Of a DNA stretch of 64,000 nucleotides, positions 1 through 11,422 are shown in pieces (the stretch's first letter is position 1; each line of letters opens with the position of its first letter). The stretch is from Limonium bicolor (taxonomy: Eukaryota > Streptophyta > Magnoliopsida > Caryophyllales > Plumbaginaceae), in contig CM041783.1 in the NCBI GenBank assembly GCA_023374045.1, positions 94,523,298 through 94,587,297 on the forward strand, written 5' to 3'. The translations under genes were made by a program, and so were the position numbers. Under the pieces are notes generated by a model. The model had not been told where the DNA came from, did no database searches, and saw only the letters and a list, made by a program, of their open reading frames with translations.

Positions 1-1761
1 GAACACCGAAGGGATCCCACTTAGGGGATACCCTAAATTAACAAATGGTACCGATCAATATCAAAATACTTAAAGGGCCTCCAAGGAATGGAAGTGTGAT
101 GCAACGACCTTATCATGGAGCCCAGTATTACCTCCAAACCAATTTATGGTGTATGGAGTAATGCAATTATATGTGAACAACCTAAGATGAGCATAGCTCT
201 AGGCAACATGCTAGTAAGCCATAGACCAGCTACGATACGTAGATACAACGGTTGCAAAATCTAATGAGAATCATAAGGAGAATTGCCGATAATGGCACAA
301 GTAGATTGTTTAATAACTAACGAGCAAAGATACCCCTCGTTATTGTGGTACCGCAAGAGCGGTGAACATACAGATCCCAAAGAAGAGGATACCATCAATA
401 AATGTCTGGAAACACATCTCTTTCAGAACTACTATTGTAGTGAAGCTTGAGGATACAATTGTTGCCAAGCAATGTGGGAATAAGCCGTTATAGCAATTGT
501 TAAAAACCGAAGAGTAACCGGTTGAGAAGAAACATTGTATATGTATAACGTGAAGTGCAAAGCAAATAACACTCAAGGAGCTCAGAAATAGAAAGAATAC
601 TGTACTCTATGATCAGCCAAGTAAATGGCGAACCATTGCCTAAATGTTAGAAATACATGAGCAGAAGCTAACGCAATAGCGGACGCCATGGAAACCAACT
701 CGTAAATACATACGAACATGGTGCGCAGCAAGCGACCAATGTGTCTCAATAAGCATACAATGATTCGGAAATGTTAATTAAGAGATGGTAGACAGATCGG
801 GTAACAAGCCAGGAGTCTGCACCATATTATGAAAGACGTCACAGAGGAAGTAATGCTCATTTCTATTGCAGTTGCATAAGAAACTAAAAGCGTATCCTGA
901 AGGATAAAATTAACAAGTGAAGTAATAAACTAATTGATGAATAACCAACCGTATTGGATACGAAAGTGTTGTAAACATACAAATGAACATAGCACAAGCC
1001 AGTTAAGTGGAAGGTTAGAAACAAACCGTGCGGCCTAAGGCCAGAGAAGCACGAAGGGCGTGGAACACACCAACAATCACAAGATGCGAATTCCACCGAA
1101 ATAAGCGAAAGGAGACCCATGAACATTTAGAAGACCGATGCATAGAAAATGCAAGGCCATACAAGTAAAGAACACTTGTACAGAATCAGATAAGTGGGCA
1201 TGATCTAGAAGCCACTAAAAATAGAGGAAGCACTACAGCTAAGTTGTGGCTCAACCTCAACCGACAACGTGTCAGAAGAATCAACTGAATGATCACGAAA
1301 GTACAAGACAGTATGTACAATAGATTTCTAAAGAACTGGATAGAAAATATGAAACTCATTGAGTTCGCGTACGGTAAAAGAATACCACGCTTGATTGACA
1401 AACCATATTCCCAACATAAAAGGGATAATAAGGTGAGGTGTAACACATTAAGAATAATGAGAAGGGTGAATAAACCCAAGCTATCAGGGTCGCGCAGCAG
1501 AAGCTAGTGGGCCCAGAACTCTAAGGTTTAATATACCTAGTAAATGAATCGCTAATCATCAATGCCTTGAAGCCTCTAAGGCTAGAACCGAACTCGGTTA
1601 AGAGTTGAACAACTCCGATGAAAATTCTTGGGGCAGGGACTAACCGGCAAACCGGTTAAGACCCTTTGATCAAGGAACATTGTATAATAAACCGCATGGA
1701 AGTTAAAACACTCTGTGACGGCATAACACCTTAGACCTATGTCTAACATTGACACATGGTA
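1..1761 (+). pseudogene. Decayed pol (integrase region) of alpha
   Basis: No long reading frame survives. Near 1230-1270 a stretch reads like the integrase motif around HPQTDGQSERT, and at about 1340-1375 a frame reads NWIENMKLIEFAY, matching the W...LIEFAYNNS stretch of gypsy integrases. Order and strand agree with a pol 3' end just upstream of the polypurine tracts. The stretch matching beta near 1490-1540 ends with a shared GAAGCTAG. The region 1-1080 has no motif I can name and is taken as older pol by position only. The protein would be inactive. Confidence 0.6.
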
Positions 1762-1796
1762 GATTACGTGGGCGTAATCCCTTTAAGGGGGGTAGA
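1762..1796 (+). promoter_or_regulatory. Internal polypurine tract with upstream stem-loop (alpha)
   Basis: Arms GATTACG (1762-1768) and CGTAATC (1773-1779) form a perfect 7-bp stem with loop TGGG. Seven bases later comes the purine run TAAGGGGGGTAGA. The same module is in beta (11389-11422) and, with changed but still pairing arms, in gamma (25551-25585), where it lies just after the pol stop. A second, separate PPT sits beside the LTR at 3255-3268. A role as an extra plus-strand priming site is inferred. Confidence 0.65.
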
Positions 1797-3234
1797 GCGA
1801 AAATCGCAAAGTGTATGTTTTACGCGATAAGTGTGTAAACTACAATGCGCATAGCGCAAAAGAATTTGTTTTGATGATTGATACATATGTTACATAAACA
1901 TTTGTATTCACTCATTGTGTAATTGTGGTTATTTGTGAGATTAGAAGTGGGAAGGAGTAGAGAAACTTCAGGGGAATGAGAACCCCGATTGGTAAAAGTA
2001 TGAGAGATGAGCCGGTATGAAACCGGTGTTAAGAAATTAGTATGTTTGGGAGATTTGATGAGTATAAATCGGTATGAAACCGATGTTGAACCTAATGGGA
2101 ATTGAGTCCCTTAGGTGACTTGATTTATTTTCTTGTAAACGATTGGAGGATAGAAATTGATTTTACTTGCGAACAATTGGAGGATAGAAAATTAATTGGA
2201 GAACTAACCTTTGAATTTCTTAGTTAAAGTAGTTGAAGATAAATTGAGTAATAATTTATGAGATGATTAGTAAGTGAGTAAAAGAATTCTAGAAATTGGA
2301 AATGTATTGCCTTGGTGATTATGACTAGAAAGATAAAAAGATAGAAAATGAAGTAATGTTTGACTATTTGATTTTGTGAATTGAGGTGGGAGGTGGAATT
2401 TGATCTGCAAGCGATCAAGGGAAACCGAACACAAATTGGGGTGGAAGGATAGTTCAGCACCAATGCTGATCACATTGGGATTGAATGACTCTTGAAGCTC
2501 CCTATAAGTGGTCACAAGTAATAACACTAGTAATAGGTGTAATTATCATAATTGGAACTTGGAGATGTATTGAGTTTTCAAAATGAATTTCCAAACTAAT
2601 TTTGGTACAAATGATTTTCTTCAAATCGAGAATGAGGATCGGTTTTGAAACCGCTCCCACGGGTGCTAGTTGGACCTTCTCAAGGCTAGGCACTGGTATC
2701 AGGTCGAACCTGGGAAGTAAGGCTGGTTGTGAGCCGGTGGGAGTGAGGATTAGTTTTGAAACCGCTATCACCCGCCATGGCTGCGGCCTTAAGTCTTGAT
2801 GACCGGTTGAACGGTGGGCGTGTGTTTTGTATTTTTCCAAGGGCAGCCGGATATGTGTAGTCCGGTGTGGGGAGAGTACCCAGTTTGTAGCCTGAGGATC
2901 TCTAGATATGCAAATGAATTTGATTGGAACCAAAGGACCGTAGGGCCAGAAAGCGTAAGTGCCCGAAGTCATGACGGTCGTGAACCAAAAAGCGTAAGTG
3001 TTCAAACGTGACCGGTACATGAGGGATCACTCGATATGGGAGAGGACTGTGTGCCTTCTTTATCTGCGGATGGACCCCATTTGGAAAAAGAATATTTTTT
3101 ATTGCTATGCATGCAGTGACATGTTGTTTGGATGTGTGGTATACATCGAGCCGGACTTTTGGTGTCCAGTAGGTTATATAGAGGTTATAACCTTAGCATA
3201 GAATACCTATGTGAGTGACTATATTAGATTCACT
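1797..3234 (+). other. Noncoding spacer between the two polypurine tracts of alpha
   Basis: No plausible gene: frames are short and overlap on both strands. It starts with small hairpins (GCGA-AAA-TCGC at 1797-1807; TGCGC-ATA-GCGCA at 1846-1858) and continues with inverted repeats sharing an ATGAA loop at 2012-2026 and 2068-2084. About 2400-2510 is homologous to the reverse complement of about 10740-10850 in beta, so the spacer is an inherited part of the family, not a chance insertion. Confidence 0.6.
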
Positions 3235-3269
3235 AACTTTGAGGGCAAAGTTCTATAAGGGGGGTAGAT
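3235..3269 (+). promoter_or_regulatory. LTR-adjacent polypurine tract with stem-loop (alpha)
   Basis: Arms AACTTTG (3235-3241) and CAAAGTT (3246-3252) enclose loop AGGG. Six bases on is AAGGGGGGTAGA, ending one base before the LTR's TGAAATACCCC. Position and composition are those of the plus-strand primer of reverse transcription. Confidence 0.8.
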
Positions 3270-5403
3270 TGAAATACCCCGAACTTAATTAGGGTGATTA
3301 AATTACTCTAATGTGATATTTGAGGGCCTACTAGTGCCTTAAGAATTGTGGTAAAGAAAATAAATCCAAAATAAAAGAGAAAACGCGTAAAAAGCGTAAA
3401 ACGCAAAAATGAGCATTACGGGACCATAGGAGGAATACGACCTCAACAAGGGTCCTAGATGAATTCATAAGGCTTAGTTAGGCCTAATTAATATACGGGA
3501 ACGATTCCCGAAGAAAACGAATCCAAATAATGTGTTAAAACGATAATAAAGCTTTAGCGCACGCTTTTTTGAGAAAACCCGAAAACGTGATTTTGAGTGG
3601 TCAAATGGACCCCTAAAAATTATAGTCAACCAAATAACTATAATTGAACATTAATGGAAGCTTAAGAACCATTAAAATTAATTAAACGAGAAAATTCCGG
3701 AAAACGGGTTCCGGTTAGTGAATAGTGTAAAAACGAGAACTTGTGGGGTGTTAGTTGTAATAAGAGCAAAACACCTCCCCCATTTGCAAATAAAAATCAG
3801 AAACTATGTGAGTGTGTGTGGGGGCACATTTTGTTCCGGCCTACCCACCTCTCTCACACACACAAAAGTATAAAGCAAAAAAATGGCATTCGCTCTCCTC
3901 TCATTTCTCTTTTCATTCTTCTCTTTCCTTCATCCTCTCTTTCATGACGATTTCTTCCTCCCCTCTCTGGTTATGAAAGTTTTTGAAGTTCATCCATGGC
4001 TACTCCATCTTCCTCTCCTTGTGCAAGCTTCATTAAAGCTCCAAACACAAAAATAAGTACATATTCTTGCTCCTCTCACCAAGCTCTACCATTCCCTCTT
4101 TTCGAAAATCCAAAAATGGTGAAGTTCATCTCCATGGGTATATCCCATTTGAAGAGAAAACTACATATTATTGAAGCTTGGAGTCTCCTATTTCTCCTAA
4201 GGTAAAAAGTTCCAAGAAAAATTCATTTTTCTTCATCCTTCTTTTTGGCCGATTTTTGCCCTTTGTAATGCCTTGTTTTTTTCTTGATTTGGGTATTGGT
4301 TCAACTCCTCAATGGTGGTGGAACCCTCTTCTTGATTCAAGGGTTAAAAACCCACCTAAAACTCCAAAGGTAAAAACCTAGCTTTTGTGCTTTAAGCCCT
4401 TTCATTGAATTAGAATTTTCCTAAGGGTTTAGAAGTTTAATTGAATCCAGTTTGTGTTCCTTGGATGTTGGGATTGAGTTTGGCAACTCCATTGCCCACT
4501 TGACCGAAATTGAGAAGAGGACGAGGAAGAGGAGAATTGAAAAGAAAATTGGAAGATCAAGGTAAGATATCCACCTTAATGTTATTTTGATTGTTTTTGA
4601 ACTTGGGATGGGAAATTAAAAATGATTGATACCAAAATTGTGCTAGAAATGTGCTTGGCTGGCTTTAGAGAGAAAATTGTGAACTTTGTTTGAATTAAGG
4701 GCCTTGGAGCCAAGAGATTGAGATTTTGTTTAAATTGTTGGTTTGGTAAATTTTGATTGCTTTGAGTGCTGGTAGGACCCTTGTATGGGTGTGGCTAGTC
4801 TAGGATTGATTAGGTGAACAAATTGTGTATTTGGAGATGTTAGAATTGTAGGTAAGTTATGGCAAAATTTTAGTGGAAATAAAGTGTTTTAGGTGTTGTT
4901 GTGAGTGAGAGCAACCTAAGGAATGAACTAGGTGTAGTAAGGGATTTATTTGGGTTAGTTAACCACACTTGAGTGGATATAACAGTTCAAAGAGAGAGTG
5001 CGAAAATCTGTAGCAAGTTGGTGTAACAGTGCCTTGGAGTTTGGAGAGAAACTAGGTTGTAAAACCTTGGAGGAAGTGAAGAGATTTTGGGAACTAGGCA
5101 GGACAATGCCTAAGATGAATTGGTTATGGTCAATAAGTGATTTGGTAATGAATGATAGAAGTGCAAACTGTCATGGAAATGTTTTTAGAGCATTAGAGTG
5201 AAAAATGCAAATGTGAGAAGGAAAGTTTGTAGAAATTAAGCAAGGATTTTGGTGAGGATTTAACCAATGAGTTGAGGAGGTTTAGTGCATGATTAAGGAG
5301 TGTTTTAGGGTGTTTAAACATTTGGAAAGATTATGGAATGATTAGGTGTGGATTAAGGTTGGTGTAGGGGTTGAAAAATGCAATTTTAACAGCTTTTTAG
5401 CAA

Positions 5404-5583
5404 GGTCCGGGACTTAGGGGGCGGACCAAGTCCCGAACCACCCTTAAAAATGCCCCGAGAGTTTGCTAGTAGGTTGGTCCAGGACCTTAGTCCAGGACCA
5501 AGTCCCGGACCAGGTGTAAATTCAGGCCGAGAGTTACGTTAAGTATTGGTCCGGGACTTTGGGTCCAGACCAAGTCTCGGACC
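5404..5583 (+). repeat. Inverted-repeat word cassette A (alpha LTR)
   Basis: Three units, 5404-5439, 5476-5512 and 5548-5583, each run from GGTCC(G/A)GGAC to a complementary AAGT(C/T)(C/T)CGGACC-like arm, separated by unrelated sequence of 35-36 bases. Each could fold into a hairpin with arms of about 12-14 bases. Confidence 0.75.
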
Positions 5584-5706
5584 ACCCCCAGAATGTGACC
5601 AAAAGTAGTTTTAAGGCATTAGAAAGTGGGGGATTGATTGGTAATCGTTTTATATGTTGTTAAGGCCTTGTTTGGTGATATGTAAAGGTCCTAAGTAGCT
5701 TAAACA

Positions 5707-5711
5707 AGTGT
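5707..5711. repeat. Target site duplication of beta (left)
   Basis: AGTGT precedes beta's first base and is repeated at 20018-20022 directly after its last base. Confidence 0.85.
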
Positions 5712-8700
5712 TGTAACACCCCAACTCAATCCAATTGTGGTCTCGCAACTTAACAATATATATATACACATGTCACAGCGGAATTCTTTACAATCCAGGA
5801 CCTTGCCACGGTCTGACTACAGAATATACCGAACATTAGTCTAAGAACCTTAACCATTTACATAACCTTCTTACAATCCACTCACAACCTATACATCTTA
5901 CTAACTCAATTGCCATACGAGTGTACATGCACAACTCGTAGGTCACACTTAATCCTTAACACTTGTACTCCTTCTTACTCTCGCGACAGCCGCCTCCTGA
6001 TGTTCACCTGTGTAGTAAAAAGAAGCCCCCGAGGGGGTCAGCACGAATGCTGGTACGATCCTCTCATGGCCCCCAAGCTAACGTGGCTACGACGACTAAT
6101 TGTCGATAGCATGGAGGTTGATTAGATGCACAACATAATAGAAGGTGCAGTAAACAACAACTCAGATATGAACAATCAAAGTTCACACACAATGAAACGA
6201 CTTTAATGCGTTCCCTTAATTAGAGAGTTAGTTATTTAACTCCTAAGTAAGTTCTCTCTTAATCTTAGTCCATCCTTATCTTACCTCAATCTGATTCTTA
6301 TCTTAATCTTAGAAACAACCATCCTTTAATCAGGAGTGGATGTAGCTATCTTAATCTTAATATTACAACCATCCTTTAATGAGGAATGGTTGCAACTTAC
6401 TTTAATCTAATCTTAACTTATCTCAATATACAAGCCGTTCCTGGAAGGATTGGTTGTAACTTATCTCAGTCTTAGAATACAAACCATTCTTTAAATAGAG
6501 ATGGTTGTATCTTATCTCAAACCTTATCTCAATCTTATCTCAGTTCTTATCTCAATTAAGTCAACCGTTCTTTAATTAGAATGGTTGTACCTTAATCCAT
6601 TGTTTATCTGTCGGGTCACGTAACCCTAACCAATGAGTTATCAGCTCCATTGGTTTACATAAACAATATTTATTAGAGTTAGTTGGGCATTTAGGTAGAT
6701 CCCACTACACCAGTATGCCTCCCTCCTAAAACAAGAAGTCCGAGGAGGTCGAGTCTATTTGTCGACTCTAGGCGACGAGTCCAAGGACAAGTTCATCTTA
6801 GAAAGACGGTTTTTGATAAGGATACCGACTTCCCCCAATACACATGTGCCGGTACCATTCCGGATTCCTCACTCAAGTTCCAGGTAGTCGTTATCTCAAG
6901 ACCATGTTGTTTTGTTAACCTCTTTCGGTTCATATCGTCCCTCATTAGGGGGCGTTCCTTATTCTCACTCAATTTCTTACTAAACATTGGTTAGTAGTTC
7001 TCACGGTATGTTTGTTAGTTTTCAAACATCACACAACAACACAATATTATATAATATGTTCCGGTTGCATGCTTTATCTTGTTTAGTGAGCACACAAAAC
7101 AATAGCACACAAGCCGAGGGACACCTCGTTAGCAAGCAGGTCACAAGAAGAAACAACTGTACCGTTCACCGTCGATCGTTGTTTGTTTAACCTTCTTCGG
7201 GGTCCCAATTCACAAACCTAAAACATTCATTCAGTTTTAGGTAGTTAATCACTTACTAATAGATTACTTACTCTTTCTCAACTTACTTAATTCCTTAATG
7301 ATCCCCACCTAACACCTCTTAGGTCTTACACTTAATCTTACAAACTTAATCTTAAACTTTCAAGTTTATACTTAACTTAGCTTAATCTCTTAAGTTCTTA
7401 GGGTCCTAATCATTACCACCCTACCAAAGGTATACCTCATTACCTATCACCATTCTTAGAATTCAAAATTTCTTTTGTTTTTTTTTTCCAAGTGTTAAGG
7501 GTCGACCGACCCACCGACCGACCCAACCCCTGGGTCGGTCCATTACAGAAACTCTTCCGTCTCTTGAAACCCATCTGACCGACCCAGAGCTAGACCGACC
7601 GACCCAAACCCTCTGGGTCGGTCCCTTACAGAACCCATTTTCCTACTTAAACCTTGCCCCCGACCCACCGACCGACCCATCCTTATGGGTCGGTCTATTG
7701 CCGAAACATTTGCTGGGTTAACAGGTCCGACCGACCCAGAACTGGGTCGGACCCCGGGTCGGTCCACTACAGATTTTTCTATTATATGTTCTTTCAACTC
7801 CAAACTCTTCCCATGTATACTATTATGTTCCAACCTCATTTAGGTCCCTCAAATACACTTTAAACATTCCTCTAAAACCATTAATCACTCACCATATCCA
7901 CCTTGATCATATGCGTTTTCATTGTAATAATGCTACACTTGTAATGTTTCCCTCTAGGTTTCTAGGTGGTGGTTCATACTTAATGTAACCACTATGCCAA
8001 ATGTTTCCCTCATCACTAATACATCATCTCCCAAGCATCTTTCACCATCTAAAACTCTTTTATGCATTTACTTAAGTTCCTTCACAAGCTTAAGCTTCCA
8101 CACACTAACACCTTATTTCCTTCCTAGTTGTTTACCAACATTTGCCTAAGTTCTAAATACTCAATTACATTCTCTTGATTCCTAAATCCCCCAAGGTAAT
8201 GCCTAAGTCATTACCACTCATTCCAACACTTTATCTTAATCACCTTAAGCATCATACCTTCTCCTTAAACTTATGCTCAAGTCTTATATTCCTCATCTCA
8301 TGATTTGGTGTGCTCAAAACACTCACCCATCCTCTAATTCCTCCTAGACATCTCCAATCATTCTAAACCTCAAGAACCCCTTAGTTAACTCATTCCCACT
8401 CAAATTCCTTTAATGCTCCCTAGTAAACCCTAGGGCATATTAACTCACCACCACCGCTTAAACACTTTGTTTTCTATTAAAATTTCGCCATAGCTTCTCT
8501 AGTATCTTATCATGCCCTAAGACATTATCTTTCCTTCATCCATCTCACACACATCAAGTTCTTTCTCACTATCTTCTCACCCAAACCAACTCATTCACAA
8601 CAAACTCAATATATTGCAATAATCTTAAATTGCATAGCACTAAGGCTCTTAAATGACATGGCTCTTAGGCCCTTAAATGACTTAAACTTAAACACTGAAT

Positions 8701-10238
8701 TTCCCACTATATAAGCTTTCAACCTGCAAATACACTCATCAATCTCATAGTAGTTATAATGCTCTTAAAATCCACCTTAAACTTATATTGCTAACTCATT
8801 CTCATTAGCTCCTTAATCACAAGTTCATAAGCTTGTTTAAGTTCTTTTTTTTTAGGTTATATAACCCAATACACAATGTAAGCTCTAAGCCACATTGGTA
8901 TTTATCTAAAACTCATTCCTTAATCTTAAACCACCATTAGGTAAGCATTTACCTTGTTTTCTCAAGCTTATCTTAACTCCTCCTTAGACCTTCTTCTTGC
9001 ATGATCTCGGCCACCACTTACTTCCTTTTGCCAATGTTCTAATCAATATTTAAGACTCATATGAGTACTAAACAATGCACTAACCTCAAGGAATAAAACC
9101 TAGGTTAGAAATGTGTTCTAAGGCATAAAAGTGGATGATTACCTTTGAAGTCTCAATGTAGACTTTGGCATTGAATGAAATAGGACATCCACAGTCCTTG
9201 GTGAATAAATCAAGCTAGAACAAGGCATAAAAACAAGGCCCCATGAGTAGAAATTTTCGGCCATGTACAAGAGATGATGGAAACATGGTTTTTCTTACAT
9301 TTTCTTTACCTTAAGAGAATGGAGAAGCTAATGAGCTCTTCAAACTTGATTTTCCTCCATCAATGGAGTTTTCTCATGGCACCAAAATGGAGCTTTGAAA
9401 GATTTGAAAAGATAGAAGAGAGGTCTTGACCTAACTAAGACAAATATGCAATTTGTTTTGGATTTGGAGCTTGGAGTTGTATTTGGCAAGTGATTGAAGA
9501 TGGAGAACCCATGAATGAAGCTCTCTCGGTTTGGAGCAAGAAGAGAAGAAGAACCGTGGGTGAAGAGAAATGGAGGAAAGAGAAGAAAAGGTAGCTAATA
9601 TAAGGTATTTTGCTTTATTAAAGCAAATAGTAACTTCTTTACTTATCCTTCTTTTCCTTTCTCATTTGATGACTCATGTGGTGACTCCCCACATAAAAAC
9701 CGGCCACCCCCTTAATATAAGGCTAACATGGTCTTTGTTGACCAATTAATTGACTTATATTGATTAAAACTTAAACTAGTCACTAAATAGTTACTATTCA
9801 CTAATCAAGGCACATAATCGGGAAATTTTTGATTTCCCATTGATTTAGACCTCCTAATGTGATACTAATTAGTACACATGTTGATTAAAGAGTAATGATG
9901 GACATTTAGCCACTCAAACTCAATTCTAAGACAATTTCTCAAAAATGTGCTTTAAGACTTCTTAAAGCACATTTTGTTTTTAACTTGTTTTCAAGTTTGG
10001 TTTTCTTTGCTAATTGATTTAAAATGACCATTAGGATATTACTAAGGTCTTATCATGATATTTGGGTACTCACCCAAGTCTCTCCAAGCTTAGAGCACGT
10101 TTTTGCCCTGATTGCCCTTAAGACACTTTCTTGTGTTTTCCTTGTTTAAATTATCTACCAATCTTTCTAAGGCATATTTTAGCCTTAATACATCATGATT
10201 TGATGTTTACTTAGCATACTTAGGTTTGGGGTATTTCA
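5712..10238 (-). repeat. Beta 3' LTR
   Basis: 4527 bp direct repeat of 15460-20017. Contains cassette B (7500-7766). Near its retrotransposon start it carries a T-rich plus-strand stretch and many CTTAA-type words. No credible gene: the longest frames overlap cassette B or low-complexity sequence. Confidence 0.9.
7500..7766 (-). repeat. Inverted-repeat word cassette B, copy 1 (beta LTR)
   Basis: Repeated words ACCGACCC and GGGTCGGTC occur as paired arms: about 7500-7540, 7577-7624, 7660-7696 and 7725-7764. Spacers between units include recurring CATTACAGAA and CCTTACAGAAC phrases. Same layout at 17241-17512 in the other LTR. Confidence 0.8.
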
Positions 10239-10239
10239 A

Positions 10240-10273
10240 TCTACCCCCCTTAAAAGAACTTTGTCCCCAAGTT
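10240..10273 (-). promoter_or_regulatory. LTR-adjacent polypurine tract with stem-loop (beta)
   Basis: Read on the minus strand, AACTTG and CAAAGTT pair around GGGA with one bulged A (10257-10273). Seven bases later is GGGGGGTAGAT, ending at the LTR start. The stem is one base short of alpha's, which could be a lost T. Confidence 0.75.
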
Positions 10274-11374
10274 CCCATGCATCTTATCTCATTAGAATAC
10301 ATGTCTTACCTCATTCCTTAGATCATATAGATCATACTTATGTATACTTAATCTCATTGGATCATTGGATCCACCATTTCTTATACTTAAATATCACACA
10401 ACATGCTTAAGCATGTGTAGCACTCAAAATTCCTTTTGTTCCTTTTGATGATTAAAACATTCACATAACTTCCAACGTATTCTCCCATGTCACCGGTCCG
10501 TAGACAATGGCTCATTCGTCCTCGTCACCATGGGCTAGAATACAAAACACGCTGCTCTCCCCATGTCACCGGTCCGAAGACAAAGGCTCGTGCGTCCTCG
10601 ACTTCATGGGCGAGACTCAGTAAAAAGGTAATCCTTTTTACGAGGTCATGTGAGGAATAATTCCTCTAATTAAAAATACAATCAACTCCAATTTCATTTT
10701 ATCCTAAGGCCTCTATCCTTAGTGTGATTTAATTGTGACCACTGGTAGGGAGTTTCAGGAATCATCCAACCCTGATGTGATCAGCATCAGTGTAGAACTA
10801 TCCTTCCACTCCAATTTGTGTTCGGTTTCCCTTGATCCCTAGAAAATCAAGTTCCACCTCCCACGTCATTTTCAAACATCAGATAATTCACTCATATCCA
10901 ATTTTCTATCTTTTTAGTTCTTCTAATCATAATCAATACATCTCCAAGTGTGGACTCATTCCATCAAACATTCCCAATTCATCTCTTAGTAATTACCTCA
11001 AGACTTAAATTCCTACTAAGTTCTATAACTGTCTCATACCAACTTCCACTGTCTCATACCACATAGCATTACTATTCCTAACTCATCATATCAAATTGTC
11101 TCATAATGTTATCTTATTCTTATCTCCACATAGTCTCATATTGACTCATACCTCATATTCTTATTTCTTAAGTCTCCTTAATCCTCTTCCTTAATTCTCT
11201 TAACTTGTACTCACACCGGAGTTAACAAGATAAGTACTTAATATGTATGGTATTCACATCTTCTGTGTGCAATAACCATGATTTATCTCAAAATGTTTAT
11301 GTAAAACATATTCTCAAATTATTTTGTGCTATGCACACCGTAGTTTATGTACTCAGTACACAAACATACGCTAA
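10274..11374 (-). other. Noncoding spacer between beta's polypurine tracts
   Basis: No open frame of interest. A near-duplicate phrase, CCATGTCACCGGTCCG followed by AGACAA and GCTC, occurs at about 10485-10515 and 10560-10592. About 10740-10850 matches the alpha spacer on the opposite strand. Confidence 0.55.
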
Positions 11375-11422
11375 GCGGTTTTCCGCTCTACCCCCCTTAA
11401 AATGGATTACGCCCACGTAATC
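11325..11422 (-). promoter_or_regulatory. Internal polypurine tract with flanking stem-loops (beta)
   Basis: On the minus strand: stem GATTACG/CGTAATC with loop TGGG (11405-11422), purine run AAGGGGGGTAGA (11389-11400 region), then GCGG-AAAA-CCGC (11375-11386) and TGTGC-ATA-GCACA (11325-11337). The last two hairpins differ from alpha's at paired positions only, keeping the pairs. Confidence 0.65.

Larger units (their letters stand above)
3270..5711 (+). repeat. Alpha 3' LTR, first part
   Basis: Begins TGAAATACCCCGAAC directly after the polypurine tract. About 330 bp at the start match 42868-43194, another copy of the same LTR type. A CT-rich leader-like stretch lies around 3840-3990. The hairpin cassette at 5404-5583 lies near the break. 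The LTR is cut at 5711 by beta; the target duplication AGTGT is at 5707-5711 and 20018-20022. Short frames here are not believed to be genes. Confidence 0.8.

Noticed and set aside
2502..3020. 172-codon minus-strand ORF
   Set aside because: Runs antisense through alpha's noncoding spacer, overlaps frames on the other strand and is not kept in the beta homologue.
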